Shown here piece by piece: positions 23,793 to 32,428 of a stretch of 33,823 bases of DNA; position 1 is the stretch's first letter, and every line of letters begins with the position of its first letter. This DNA is from an uncultured Eubacteriales bacterium. GTDB taxonomy: Bacteria; Bacillota; Clostridia; Peptostreptococcales; Anaerovoracaceae. The stretch lies in the NCBI GenBank assembly GCA_900551415.1, contig URWB01000006.1, positions 1 to 33,823 on the forward strand, in the 5' to 3' direction. The position numbers and the translations under genes are program-made. The notes under the pieces are model-generated. The model worked only from the letters and a program-made list of their open reading frames with translations. It searched no databases and was not told the DNA's origin.

Positions 23793-24233
23793 TTAACAGC
23801 CGGCTCTGCGATTTTTGATATAGACCCAGTACTTGCTGGCAATGGCGGTGATGATGAAGCCGAGGGCGATGGCCAGCGCAATGGTGATGGTGTTGTTGGC
23901 GTTGGTGAGCATGATCTCCTCGTTCTTTTCGACAATGCCAAGCATCGTGTAATACAGTCCGCTTCCCGGAATCAGCGGTACTGCCGCTGTGGTCAAAAAA
24001 ATCGTCGCCGGCGCCTTGCCGACGCGCGCCATAATCTCCGCAAAAAGACCGACAAAAAGCGATGCGATCAGGTAGGGAACAAAATAGTCGTCAAACCCCG
24101 GCTGTGCCAAAAGATAAACGATCCAGGTCAGCGCGCCGCCGATACCGGCTGCCGCAAGCTGTTTTCCCTTCATATTGAAGAAAAGCGCGAAGCCTACAGA
24201 ACCGAGAAAGGCCGAAAAAATTTGTAACATCAT
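23793..24233 (-). CDS. Threonine/serine exporter family, small membrane subunit (DUF3815/ThrE_2)
   Basis: 146 residues starting MMLQIFSAFLGSVGFALFF. It has about five membrane helices and the conserved LTTAAVPLIPGSGLYYTML segment. It is the C-terminal half of ThrE-type amino-acid exporters, encoded here as a separate subunit. AGGAGG lies nine bases before the ATG, and the start overlaps the stop of the larger subunit gene. It would work with that subunit to export threonine/serine or related compounds. Confidence 0.88.
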   Translation of the reverse strand: MMLQIFSAFLGSVGFALFFNMKGKQLAAAGIGGALTWIVYLLAQPGFDDYFVPYLIASLFVGLFAEIMARVGKAPATIFLTTAAVPLIPGSGLYYTMLGIVEKNEEIMLTNANNTITIALAIALGFIITAIASKYWVYIKNRRAGC

Positions 24234-25006
24234 AGGATACCGCCTCCTGTCAGCAAGATAGACAATGCGAAGCCGCAAGCGATGACAGCCGCCAGCAGCA
24301 GGGAGTTGACCAGCCGCAGAAGCCCCGTTGCCAAATCTCCCGTCAGCATATCGCGAACCGCGTTTGTCATGGCAATGCCCGGAATTTGAATCATAATCGC
24401 GCCGATCATAATTTTGTCTACATGGATACCTATCCCAAAATGAACCAGTGTGATCGACAAAAGTCCCGCGGCGAACGATACCACAAAATTCGTCGCGAGC
24501 AGATTATGATCCCGTTTGCTCAACGCGTTCAAAAGCCAGATGACCGCGATGCCGACCAGCGCGGATGCCGCGCCGTCGAGCAGCTGTCCGCCGAAGAATA
24601 CCGCGAACCCGCCCGCGATGAAAATTGCCGATACGTATTTCATCCATACGGAATAGATCTTCCGATTCATGACGCCGTCAAATTTCTCGTTGAGCTGTGC
24701 AAGGGACGGCGTTTCCGCGCAGATATACCGCGACAAATCATTCAGATAATCCAACCGGTCAAAATTGACATCATTTCTGATAATCCTGCGAATCTGCGTG
24801 AGGATTTCTCCGTCCGGAGCTTCCATCGTCACCTGAATATTGGAGGTAATGACAAAGACATTGATACGGTCGCAGCCATACGCCCCGCACATGCGCTCTA
24901 CACTGTCCTCCACACGGCTGACCTCCGCGCCGGCCACCAGCATTTCCTCGGCAATATCCAAAATTGCCTGCAGCAGCCTGCTGTAATTCATTTCGGCGTT
25001 TTCCAT
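24230..25006 (-). CDS. Threonine/serine exporter family, large subunit (DUF1212/ThrE)
   Basis: 258 residues starting MENAEMNYSRLLQAILDIAEEMLVAGAE. A cytoplasmic N-terminal part with GAEVSRVEDSVERM, then about five membrane helices from residue 120 on, including IPGIAMTNAVRDMLTGDLATG. The start at 25004-25006 has GGAGG eight bases upstream; the frame extends further upstream but into the preceding gene. Four bases overlap with the small subunit. In the same orientation as valS-folC upstream. Confidence 0.9.
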   Translation of the reverse strand: MENAEMNYSRLLQAILDIAEEMLVAGAEVSRVEDSVERMCGAYGCDRINVFVITSNIQVTMEAPDGEILTQIRRIIRNDVNFDRLDYLNDLSRYICAETPSLAQLNEKFDGVMNRKIYSVWMKYVSAIFIAGGFAVFFGGQLLDGAASALVGIAVIWLLNALSKRDHNLLATNFVVSFAAGLLSITLVHFGIGIHVDKIMIGAIMIQIPGIAMTNAVRDMLTGDLATGLLRLVNSLLLAAVIACGFALSILLTGGGIL

Positions 25007-25056
25007 ACTGCCTGCCTCCTGCCCCTTAGATGGCTTTCCCTTGCTCGCGCATTCGT

Positions 25057-25560
25057 TCACTTTGCACTCTCCGCGCCGGAAAGCGTCAGCTTCATAACCT
25101 CCGGATGGCAGCTGACCTGATACTGCGGACATTGCTTGCATTCAAAGAAATTCGGCGCGTCCTGCGGCGCGATGGTTTCAAATCCAAGTTTTCTAAAAAA
25201 TCCCGGTGCTCTGGCAACCAGATAAATTGCGTTGCCGCCTCTTGCCAGTACCTCTTGTTTCACCTTATCCACCAGCATTTTGCCGAGTCCAGCCTTTCGC
25301 AGCGCCGGATCGACCGCAATCCCGTCGATGATATAGCGGCCTTCCCGCAGCGCCAGCACACAGCCCGCGACCAAAGTATCCCTGCCGTCCGCATGCGCGT
25401 CCTTAATATGGGTCAGATCCTCCTGCACTGCCTGGCTAATCTTCCAGCATTTGACAATATCCGTATCAACCTCTTCATCACCGTCAAATTCCAAACCGTT
25501 TTTTACAAAAAATTGTACCAAACGCTCATATTCGTTCGTGGTACGCATCATAAATTTCAT
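25057..25560 (-). CDS. GNAT-family N-acetyltransferase
   Basis: 167 residues starting MKFMMRTTNEYERL. The GNAT core is visible: GRYIIDGIAVDPALRKAGLGKML contains the acetyl-CoA binding R/K-x-x-G-x-G/A pattern, and YLVARAPGFFRKLGFE is motif B. The C-terminus has ECKQCPQYQVSC, a cysteine cluster that could bind metal or be redox-active. Substrate unknown. The ATG at 25558-25560 is supported by GGGAG about nine bases upstream. It lies 50 bases before the ThrE genes and 92 bases after folC. Confidence 0.8.
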   Translation of the reverse strand: MKFMMRTTNEYERLVQFFVKNGLEFDGDEEVDTDIVKCWKISQAVQEDLTHIKDAHADGRDTLVAGCVLALREGRYIIDGIAVDPALRKAGLGKMLVDKVKQEVLARGGNAIYLVARAPGFFRKLGFETIAPQDAPNFFECKQCPQYQVSCHPEVMKLTLSGAESAK

Positions 25561-25652
25561 TGGCTTTCTCCCTTCTTCTTGTTCCGCATCGCGCAATTCG
25601 GCTTGTAAGCGCTGAGGCGCGCGCGAAAAAAACAGACGCCCGCGTTCCGGCT

Positions 25653-26987
25653 TCACCTGACCGCCTCCCGCAGCATCCCGCGGATCTGTCCGATCAGATA
25701 CAGAGATCCTGCAAAGAGGATGACATCATAGTCCTCCTTGCGGCGCAGCGCTTCCTCCACAGCTGCCTCCGGCTCCAAGAGAGCCAGACAGCGCGCTCCT
25801 TGCGCCTGCAGCGCGTCTTTGAGCGTTTCCTTCGTCATGCTGCGCGGATTCACAGGCTCTGTGGCGATAAAATCCGTCGTGATATCGCGGAAGCTTCGCA
25901 AAATTCCTGTCGTATCCTTGTCTGCGAGCATACCCGTCACCATCAAAATGCGACGAGATGGGCAAAAGGTCTTCATCGCGTCTCGCAGTACCTTCGCGCC
26001 GTCCGGATTGTGCGCGCCGTCGATGATCACAACCGGCTTCGCGTCCGGCGCGGTCAGCACTTCAAATCTGCCGATCTGTTTGGCTTTTCGCAGACCGCTG
26101 TATAATTTATCCTTTTGAATTCGAACCTCGCCGCGCTCTTCCAGCAGATTGATGGCCGCCAGCGCCGCGATCGCGTTTTCGATCTGGTGCGCCCCGACCA
26201 TGGAGATCCGAAGATCCTCAAACAGCACGCCTTGAAAATCAACGTCAAAGCAGCTGCCGTCAAGCCCCTGCTCCTTGATTTTGTATGGAATGCGCCGGGT
26301 TTCAAAGAACAGAGCATGGTGTTCAGCCGCCGTCCGCTCGATCACTTCCAAAGCCTCCGGCGCTTTCGCGCTGGTTACCACAGGGCAGCCGTCCTTGATG
26401 ATGCCGGATTTTTCCCATGCGATCTTTGCCAGCGTATCACCGAGCCGATCCGTATGATCATACGAGATGGAAGTGATGACCGAGATCAGCGGCGCTTTAC
26501 AGACATTGGTCGAATCACCGCGTCCGCCGAGTCCCACCTCCAGAACGACATAGTCAGCCCCTTTTTCGTAAAAATACAGGAGCGCGATGGCTGTGATGAC
26601 CTCGAATTCCGTCGGGGACTGCTTGCCTGCGTCCACCATGCGCTGCACCTGCTTCAGCACGCGATCGGTATACTCCGTCAGATCCGCATCGCTGATATAG
26701 GCGCCGTCCAGTTCGATCCGCTCGTTGAAGACCTCAAGGAACGGTGAGGTATACAGGCCGGTGCGATAACCGTTTTCCTGCAGAACGCTGTAAAGATAGC
26801 GGCAAACGGAACCCTTCCCGTTGGTGCCTGCCACATGAAGAACTTTGAGCTTGTCCTGCGGATCGCCCAGCAGCGCCATCAATTCGTTCATGCGCTCCAG
26901 TCCGAGAATACTGCCGAATTTTTCGAACGCGTGAATTTTGCCGATGGCGCCCGCGGCGCCGTCGGCATATACTTTTTTGTTTGTCAT
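25653..26987 (-). CDS. folC: Folylpolyglutamate synthase / dihydrofolate synthase
   Basis: 444 residues. It adds glutamate residues to folates, and in many bacteria also makes dihydrofolate from dihydropteroate. P-loop GTNGKGS at 54-60, then YTSPFLEVFNERIELDG, EVGLGGRGDSTNV and IDGAHNPDGAKVL. Its ATG overlaps the valS stop codon (ATGA), the same pairing as valS-folC in Bacillus. After the stop, a seven-T run at about 25626-25632 follows a weak GC-rich hairpin and may reduce readthrough. Confidence 0.95.
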   Translation of the reverse strand: MTNKKVYADGAAGAIGKIHAFEKFGSILGLERMNELMALLGDPQDKLKVLHVAGTNGKGSVCRYLYSVLQENGYRTGLYTSPFLEVFNERIELDGAYISDADLTEYTDRVLKQVQRMVDAGKQSPTEFEVITAIALLYFYEKGADYVVLEVGLGGRGDSTNVCKAPLISVITSISYDHTDRLGDTLAKIAWEKSGIIKDGCPVVTSAKAPEALEVIERTAAEHHALFFETRRIPYKIKEQGLDGSCFDVDFQGVLFEDLRISMVGAHQIENAIAALAAINLLEERGEVRIQKDKLYSGLRKAKQIGRFEVLTAPDAKPVVIIDGAHNPDGAKVLRDAMKTFCPSRRILMVTGMLADKDTTGILRSFRDITTDFIATEPVNPRSMTKETLKDALQAQGARCLALLEPEAAVEEALRRKEDYDVILFAGSLYLIGQIRGMLREAVR

Positions 26988-29713
26988 GATAATTTTTCCC
27001 TAATCGAAGCAAGCTGCGCGGAAACCTTGGCGAGCATTTCCTCGTACATCGCGAGCTTTTCCTTCTCAGCCTGAATCTTAGCCTCCGGTGCCTTATTTAC
27101 AAAGCCCGGATTCGCGAGCATGCCGGACGAACGTTTCACTTCACCGGTTAAGCGTTTTTCTTCCTTTTCGAGTCTTGCAAGCTCCTCGGCGAAATCTACC
27201 AGATCGTCGAGCGGGATATAGATCTCCGCGCCATCGATGACTGCGGATACCGCATCCGCCGGCACTTCTGCCTTGCTGCCCGCAAAGGTAAGCTCTGTGA
27301 TATTCGCGAGGTTCTTCAGATAAGCCTCCCCGCGCCGCATCGTCTCTGCTTTTTCGCCCTCCGCCAGGATGATCGCCTTGATCTTTTTGGACGGCGCGAC
27401 ATTCTTCTCTGCCTTGATGTTTCGGATTGCCTTGATTGCCTCCATCGCCATCTCTACCGTCTTGACTGCCTGCGGATAAACATAATGCAGGCTCGTTTCC
27501 GGCCATGCGGCGCTGATCAGATACCCCTGTTCGTCCTCTCCGTGCGGCAGGAAGCCCCAGATCTCTTCGGTGATGAACGGCATGAACGGGTGCAGCAGCT
27601 TGAGCATGTTCTTCAGGCACATCACTAAGACGAAGCGAACGACCTTTTTGTCTTCCTCGTCCTCGCCCCAGAGTCTCGCCTTAACCAGTTCGATGTACCA
27701 GTCACAATACTCGTTCCAGATCAGGTCATAGACACGCTGACCTGCCAGTGCCAGATCGTAGCGCTCCATCGCGTTGTTGACGTATTCGATCGCATCATTG
27801 ACGCGGTTGATCATCCACTTATCCTCGTCCCGCAGCGGAATATCGGCGAAGTTCGTGGTATTCGCGCAGGCCCCGCCGCAGCAGTCCGCGCAGCATTTTG
27901 CCAGCGGTTTGAACTCGCCGGCATCGTCCTGCAGATTCATGATGACGAAGCGGGAGGCATTCCATAATTTATTGGCGAAGTTTCTGGAGTTTTCCAGTCT
28001 GTCTTCGGTGAAACGCATGTCGTTGCCCGGCGTGATACCCGTGGAAAGCATGAAGCGCAGCGCGTCCGCGCCGTATTTGTCAATGATCTCCAGCGGATCG
28101 ATGCCGTTGCCGAGCGATTTAGACATCTTGCGGCCCTGCGCGTCACGCACCAGTCCATGGATATAGACATCGTGGAACGGCACTTCACCCATGTATTCCA
28201 AGCCGGAGAATACCATTCTGACAACCCAGAAGAAGATAATGTCATAGCCGGTTACCAGCACATCGGTCGGATAAAAATAGTCCAGCTCCGGTGTTTTTTC
28301 CGGCCAGCCGAGCGTGGAGAACGGCCATAACGCGGAAGAAAACCAGGTATCCAATACGTCTTCATCCTGCCTGAAGTGCGTGCAGCCGCATTTCGGACAT
28401 TTTGCCGGCGTGTCGTAAGCAACGACAATCTCTCCGCAATCCTCGCAGTAATAAGCCGGGATCCGGTGCCCCCACCAGAGCTGACGGGAGATACACCAGT
28501 CCTTGATGCCCTCCAGCCAGTGCAGATAAATCTTTTCGAAGCGCTCCGGGATATGTCTGAGCTTGCCGTTTTTGGCAACCTCGATCGCAGGTTTCGCGAG
28601 CTCCTCCATCTTGACAAACCACTGCTCGGAAACCATGTCCTCGATGACCGTATGGCAGCGGTAGCAGGTGCCCATCGGAATGACCTTTTCCTCGGTCTTT
28701 ACTAAATAGCCGGCTGCTTCCAGATCGGCGACCCAGTTTTTGCGGCATGCATAGCGGTCTTGTCCCTCATACTTGCCCGCGAGCGCGTTCATCGTCGCGT
28801 CCTTGTTGATGCAGGAAACGACCGGAAGCCCCGCGCGCTGTCCGACCTCGAAGTCGTTCGGGTCATGCGCCGGCGTGATCTTGACCGCGCCGGTACCCTT
28901 CTCCGGATCCGGATAGGAGTCCGCGATGATCGGAATTTCCTTACCGACCAGCGGCAGGATGACTTTCTTGCCAACAACCGCCTTGTAGCGTTCGTCATCC
29001 GGATGCACCGCGATCGCCTCATCGGAGAACATGGTCTCCGGTCTGGATGTCGCGACGATGATGCCGTCGAAATCAGCGGTCGGCTCTACGGCCGGATATT
29101 TGAAGTACCAATACTTGCCGTTCTTATCCTCGTGTTCGACCTCCGCGTCCGAAAGCGATGTGCCGCACTGCGGACACCAGTTGACCAGACGGTTGCCGCG
29201 GTAGATCAGACCCTTTTGATATAACTTGATGAACGCTGCCTTGACCGCCTGATTGCAGCCCTCGTCCATCGTAAAGCGCTCTCTCGACCAGTCGCAGGAG
29301 TCGCCGAGCTTACGGCACTGGCGCGTGATGCGTCCGCCGTATTCTTCCTTCCACGCCCAGGCGCGCTTGAGGAATTCCTCTCTGCCCAGATCTTCTTTTT
29401 CCAGTCCTTCCTCTTCGCGGATCTTTTCGACAACCTTGACCTCGGTCGCGATGCTGGCGTGATCGGAGCCCGGCAGCCACAGCGCGCTGTAGCCCTGCAT
29501 CCGTTTCCATCTGGTCAGCACATCCTGCAAGGTCTGGTCAAGCGCGTGTCCCATGTGCAGCTGTCCGGTGATGTTTGGCGGCGGCATCACGATGGTGAAC
29601 GGCTTCTTGTCCGGATTTACCTCCGCGCGGAAGGCGCCGTTAGTCTCCCACATTTCATAGATTCGATCCTCAAAATCCTTCGGATTATAGGTCTTCGCTA
29701 AATTTTTTTCCAT
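26984..29713 (-). CDS. valS: Valyl-tRNA synthetase
   Basis: 909 residues. Class I synthetase: HIGH-type motif HMGH (53-56) in PPPNITGQLHMGHAL and KMSKS in GRKMSKSLGNG. Zinc-ribbon type Cys pairs in CPQCG and CEDCG...CPKCGC, and a C-terminal coiled-coil arm rich in Lys/Glu. Residues PETMFSDEAIAVHPDDERY belong to the editing domain. AAAGGA is placed 11 bases before the ATG. It is controlled by the T-box leader directly upstream. Confidence 0.97.
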   Translation of the reverse strand: MEKNLAKTYNPKDFEDRIYEMWETNGAFRAEVNPDKKPFTIVMPPPNITGQLHMGHALDQTLQDVLTRWKRMQGYSALWLPGSDHASIATEVKVVEKIREEEGLEKEDLGREEFLKRAWAWKEEYGGRITRQCRKLGDSCDWSRERFTMDEGCNQAVKAAFIKLYQKGLIYRGNRLVNWCPQCGTSLSDAEVEHEDKNGKYWYFKYPAVEPTADFDGIIVATSRPETMFSDEAIAVHPDDERYKAVVGKKVILPLVGKEIPIIADSYPDPEKGTGAVKITPAHDPNDFEVGQRAGLPVVSCINKDATMNALAGKYEGQDRYACRKNWVADLEAAGYLVKTEEKVIPMGTCYRCHTVIEDMVSEQWFVKMEELAKPAIEVAKNGKLRHIPERFEKIYLHWLEGIKDWCISRQLWWGHRIPAYYCEDCGEIVVAYDTPAKCPKCGCTHFRQDEDVLDTWFSSALWPFSTLGWPEKTPELDYFYPTDVLVTGYDIIFFWVVRMVFSGLEYMGEVPFHDVYIHGLVRDAQGRKMSKSLGNGIDPLEIIDKYGADALRFMLSTGITPGNDMRFTEDRLENSRNFANKLWNASRFVIMNLQDDAGEFKPLAKCCADCCGGACANTTNFADIPLRDEDKWMINRVNDAIEYVNNAMERYDLALAGQRVYDLIWNEYCDWYIELVKARLWGEDEEDKKVVRFVLVMCLKNMLKLLHPFMPFITEEIWGFLPHGEDEQGYLISAAWPETSLHYVYPQAVKTVEMAMEAIKAIRNIKAEKNVAPSKKIKAIILAEGEKAETMRRGEAYLKNLANITELTFAGSKAEVPADAVSAVIDGAEIYIPLDDLVDFAEELARLEKEEKRLTGEVKRSSGMLANPGFVNKAPEAKIQAEKEKLAMYEEMLAKVSAQLASIREKLS

Positions 29714-29800
29714 TTGTGTCAGATTTCCTTTCTTCGAGATAGCTTTTCGCCGGAATGCGGCCGCCCGAGAAAAAATTTTTTCCCGACTTCACGCTTTCAG

Positions 29801-29846
29801 AAAAAAATCGTCCCTCGCAAGGCCATATGGCTCTGCAAAGGACGAA
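29801..29846 (-). terminator. T-box regulated terminator
   Basis: CGTCCTTTGCA and TTGCGAGGGACG pair around GAGCCATATGGCC, with seven Ts at 29801-29807 on the minus strand. It competes with the antiterminator that contains the T-box sequence. Confidence 0.88.
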
Positions 29847-30080
29847 ATAAGATTCCGCGGTACCACCTTTGTTCCTGCTTTCGGCAAGGCACAGGGCACC
29901 TGCCGCACCATACGCACGGCTGCACCGTCCTGCCTGCGAAGCAGACCCTCATTGCTTTGAAACTCAGAAGCAACCTTCAAAAAAACGCGGACCTTTGGGG
30001 TTCTCAGCCACGACCCCGATTCTCTGTAAAGCGCGGAATTTCCTACTCCTCTTCCTCATCGTTTCTATTAGATTTGTAAT
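29801..30080 (-). promoter_or_regulatory. T-box riboswitch leader of valS (valine specifier)
   Basis: On the minus strand the leader shows Stem I with the AGAGAAUCGG start and GGCUGAGAACC, an AGUA motif in the 5' side of the specifier loop, and GAAG-GUU-G on the 3' side, giving GUU (29972-29974) as the valine specifier. The T-box GGUGGUACCGCGG lies at 29857-29869, and its AAAGG end can pair with the CCUUU of the terminator arm to form the antiterminator. Uncharged tRNA-Val would stabilise readthrough into valS. Confidence 0.92.
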
Positions 30081-30086
30081 AGATTT

Positions 30087-30115
30087 ATTGTATAACCCCG
30101 CGCCGCAAATGTCAA
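30087..30115 (-). promoter_or_regulatory. Sigma-A promoter of the valS operon
   Basis: Minus strand TTGACA (30110-30115), 17 bases, TACAAT (30087-30092). The predicted start near 30080 gives a leader of about 370 bases. Confidence 0.88.
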
Positions 30116-30148
30116 CAGAAATTTACGGCGGATGACCGCCCATCGATG

Positions 30149-32428
30149 TCAGATTACCTTCGTTTCCTCCAGCTTTTCGTTGAAGGCGTCGTTCAAGCGT
30201 ATGATCGGCTTGCGCAGTACAAGGCCCAGCAGCAGGGAGGCCGCCAGATACCAGCAAAGATTGCCGAGCTCCACCCAGTACGTATTTTCATAGAATCCGG
30301 CGATACATTCGCGCATTGCCATCATGCTGTGTGTGAACGGCAGCAGCACGTACAGCTTCTGGAAAAACATCGGCGTCATCTCAATCGGGAAGGTACCGCC
30401 CGAGCCCGCTACCTGAATGACCAGCAGCACGACGCAGATCGCTTTGCCGATATCTCCAAACGATACCGTCAGCGTATAGATCATGTTGACAAAGACGATG
30501 CTCGTAAACCATCCTGCGAGCAGGAAATAGAACGGATGCTCGCACTGAATCTCCAGAAAATACAAGTCTCCCAGACAGATCAGACCGCTTTGAAAAAGGC
30601 CGATGAGCCAGAACAAAAGCTGTCTGCCCAGATAAATCTGCGTCGGCGTGACATCCGCCAGCATCGCTTTTCGTTTTTCTTCCAGCGAGACTTTCATCAT
30701 CGCTGCCAGCACAATGCCGCCGACCCAGATGGAAAGTACCGAATAGAACGGCGCCATCGCCGAGCCATAGTTCTGTACCGGATAGAATTTTGTCGTATTC
30801 AGCTTGACCGGCGCGGATAAAAACGCGCTGACCTCTTCCGGATCGGTGCCCAAAATGTCGCTCAATTCTTCCATTTTGCCGCTTTCGACCGCATGCTCGA
30901 TCTTATCTGCCGCGCGGCGCAGCTTTCGTGCTTCGCTGTCCAGGAGTTTCGCGGTGTCACGTAAAGATGCCTGTAACGAACCCAGATTTCGCGAGATTTC
31001 TCCACTGCTCTCATCCACCCGCGCCGCCGCGCGATCCACCTGGTTCAGCAGATCGATGGCCGCGTCGCCGGAGGCGTCAAACTCTGCGATCAGCTGCAAG
31101 AACCCTGCTTCGATATTTCGCTCATAGTCCTCCTGCAGCTGCGTGATTCCCTCGTAGCTTTCTTTTATTTCCGCTTTTAAGGACTGCCTGCGCTGCTCGA
31201 TGTCTGTTTGCGTTGTCAAAAGGCTCTGCGCGGTTTTTTCTAAAGACGCACGCAGCTTCTGCTGCATATCGATCTGGGTCCGGATCCCTTGTATCGCGGT
31301 ATCCAGCGCCCGCGCGGCAAGTTCGGATCCGCTTGGCAGGCTGTCCTTCAGTTCCTCCAAATTGTCCTGAATTTTTTGCGTTGCCGCAATCTGCGTTTCC
31401 ACCTTCGCCGATAAATCCGTCAAAATCTTCTGTGCCGTTTCGCTGTCGCCATAGAACAAGTCCATCGCGGCGTCAATCTGCGCTTCTATGGTCTGATAGC
31501 TTTCCTTCGTCTGCTGCAATGCGAGATTCACTGCCTCGCTCGCGCCGGTCACCGCGCCCGAAAGTCCGGAAACGCTCTCCATAACCTCCGCCAAGCCATC
31601 CTGTGCCTTACCCGCGCTGCCGACAGAAGCATGCAGCATTTCGGCGGCACTGTCTGTAATCTTACCCAAAGACGCGGTGATCGCAGCATAGCTGCTTGTC
31701 AGCGCGGAGGTTGCTTCCAGTTCCTCTGCCAGGGCGCGGAGGTTTTTGGAAAAACGCAGCATCACGTCTTTTTCTTCCTCCTCGTCCAAAACCTGGCGCA
31801 GTCCCTCTAAAAGTTCCAGGCCGATCTCGCTCACCGTCTGTACGAAGACCTGATCGATCTGTTTTTGAACCGCGCTCGCACCCTTGTCCGTAATCTTCGG
31901 GGCAATCGCGTTTTCCTTTTCGTTCAGATAATATAAAATGTCCGACCGCTGGATATTCTCCTCTGAGAACAGGCTCATCATGTCCCTGCTGAACGTTGCC
32001 GGCAAGACGATGGCAGCGTAATAACTGCCGTCCTGCACGCCTTGAATCGCGCTGTCCTCGTCGGTAAAGATCCAGTCGAGCTGCGTATTGTGATGCAGAT
32101 TCATTTCCACCTGATCGCCGACATGAATCGTCAGCGGAAAGAGATTGCCGCGATAGCCTTCGTCCATATTCGCCACCGCCACCTTGAGATTGCCGGTATT
32201 TCCGTACGGATCCCAGCTGGCGGCGATATTAAACCACGCGTACAGGGACGGCACGATCGTCAGCCCCATGATCACGATCCAGGCGATCGTATTTTGTCGG
32301 ATTTTTTTGAGATCTCCGGTAAAAATTCTGCCGATATTGGCACAGGCGTTTTGGAAGCGGCACAGTCTGCGCTTCCATGCCGCGCAAAGCCTTTGTCTCA
32401 GCTTCGGAGCAGTTTTTTTCTCTGTCAT
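30149..32428 (-). CDS. YhgE/Pip-domain membrane protein
   Basis: 759 residues starting MTEKKTAPKLRQRLCAAW. One N-terminal membrane helix (IVIMGLTIVPSLYAWFNIAA) is followed by the family signature NTGNLKVAVANMDEGY, about 450 residues of mostly helical, coiled-coil-like extracytoplasmic sequence, and an ABC-2-like block of about five C-terminal helices. YhgE/Pip proteins include the lactococcal phage receptor Pip; their cellular role is poorly known. The ATG at 32426-32428 overlaps the stop of the upstream paralogue (ATGA) and has GGGAG ten bases upstream. After the stop, GGCGG/CCGCC forms a small hairpin. Confidence 0.87.
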   Translation of the reverse strand: MTEKKTAPKLRQRLCAAWKRRLCRFQNACANIGRIFTGDLKKIRQNTIAWIVIMGLTIVPSLYAWFNIAASWDPYGNTGNLKVAVANMDEGYRGNLFPLTIHVGDQVEMNLHHNTQLDWIFTDEDSAIQGVQDGSYYAAIVLPATFSRDMMSLFSEENIQRSDILYYLNEKENAIAPKITDKGASAVQKQIDQVFVQTVSEIGLELLEGLRQVLDEEEEKDVMLRFSKNLRALAEELEATSALTSSYAAITASLGKITDSAAEMLHASVGSAGKAQDGLAEVMESVSGLSGAVTGASEAVNLALQQTKESYQTIEAQIDAAMDLFYGDSETAQKILTDLSAKVETQIAATQKIQDNLEELKDSLPSGSELAARALDTAIQGIRTQIDMQQKLRASLEKTAQSLLTTQTDIEQRRQSLKAEIKESYEGITQLQEDYERNIEAGFLQLIAEFDASGDAAIDLLNQVDRAAARVDESSGEISRNLGSLQASLRDTAKLLDSEARKLRRAADKIEHAVESGKMEELSDILGTDPEEVSAFLSAPVKLNTTKFYPVQNYGSAMAPFYSVLSIWVGGIVLAAMMKVSLEEKRKAMLADVTPTQIYLGRQLLFWLIGLFQSGLICLGDLYFLEIQCEHPFYFLLAGWFTSIVFVNMIYTLTVSFGDIGKAICVVLLVIQVAGSGGTFPIEMTPMFFQKLYVLLPFTHSMMAMRECIAGFYENTYWVELGNLCWYLAASLLLGLVLRKPIIRLNDAFNEKLEETKVI

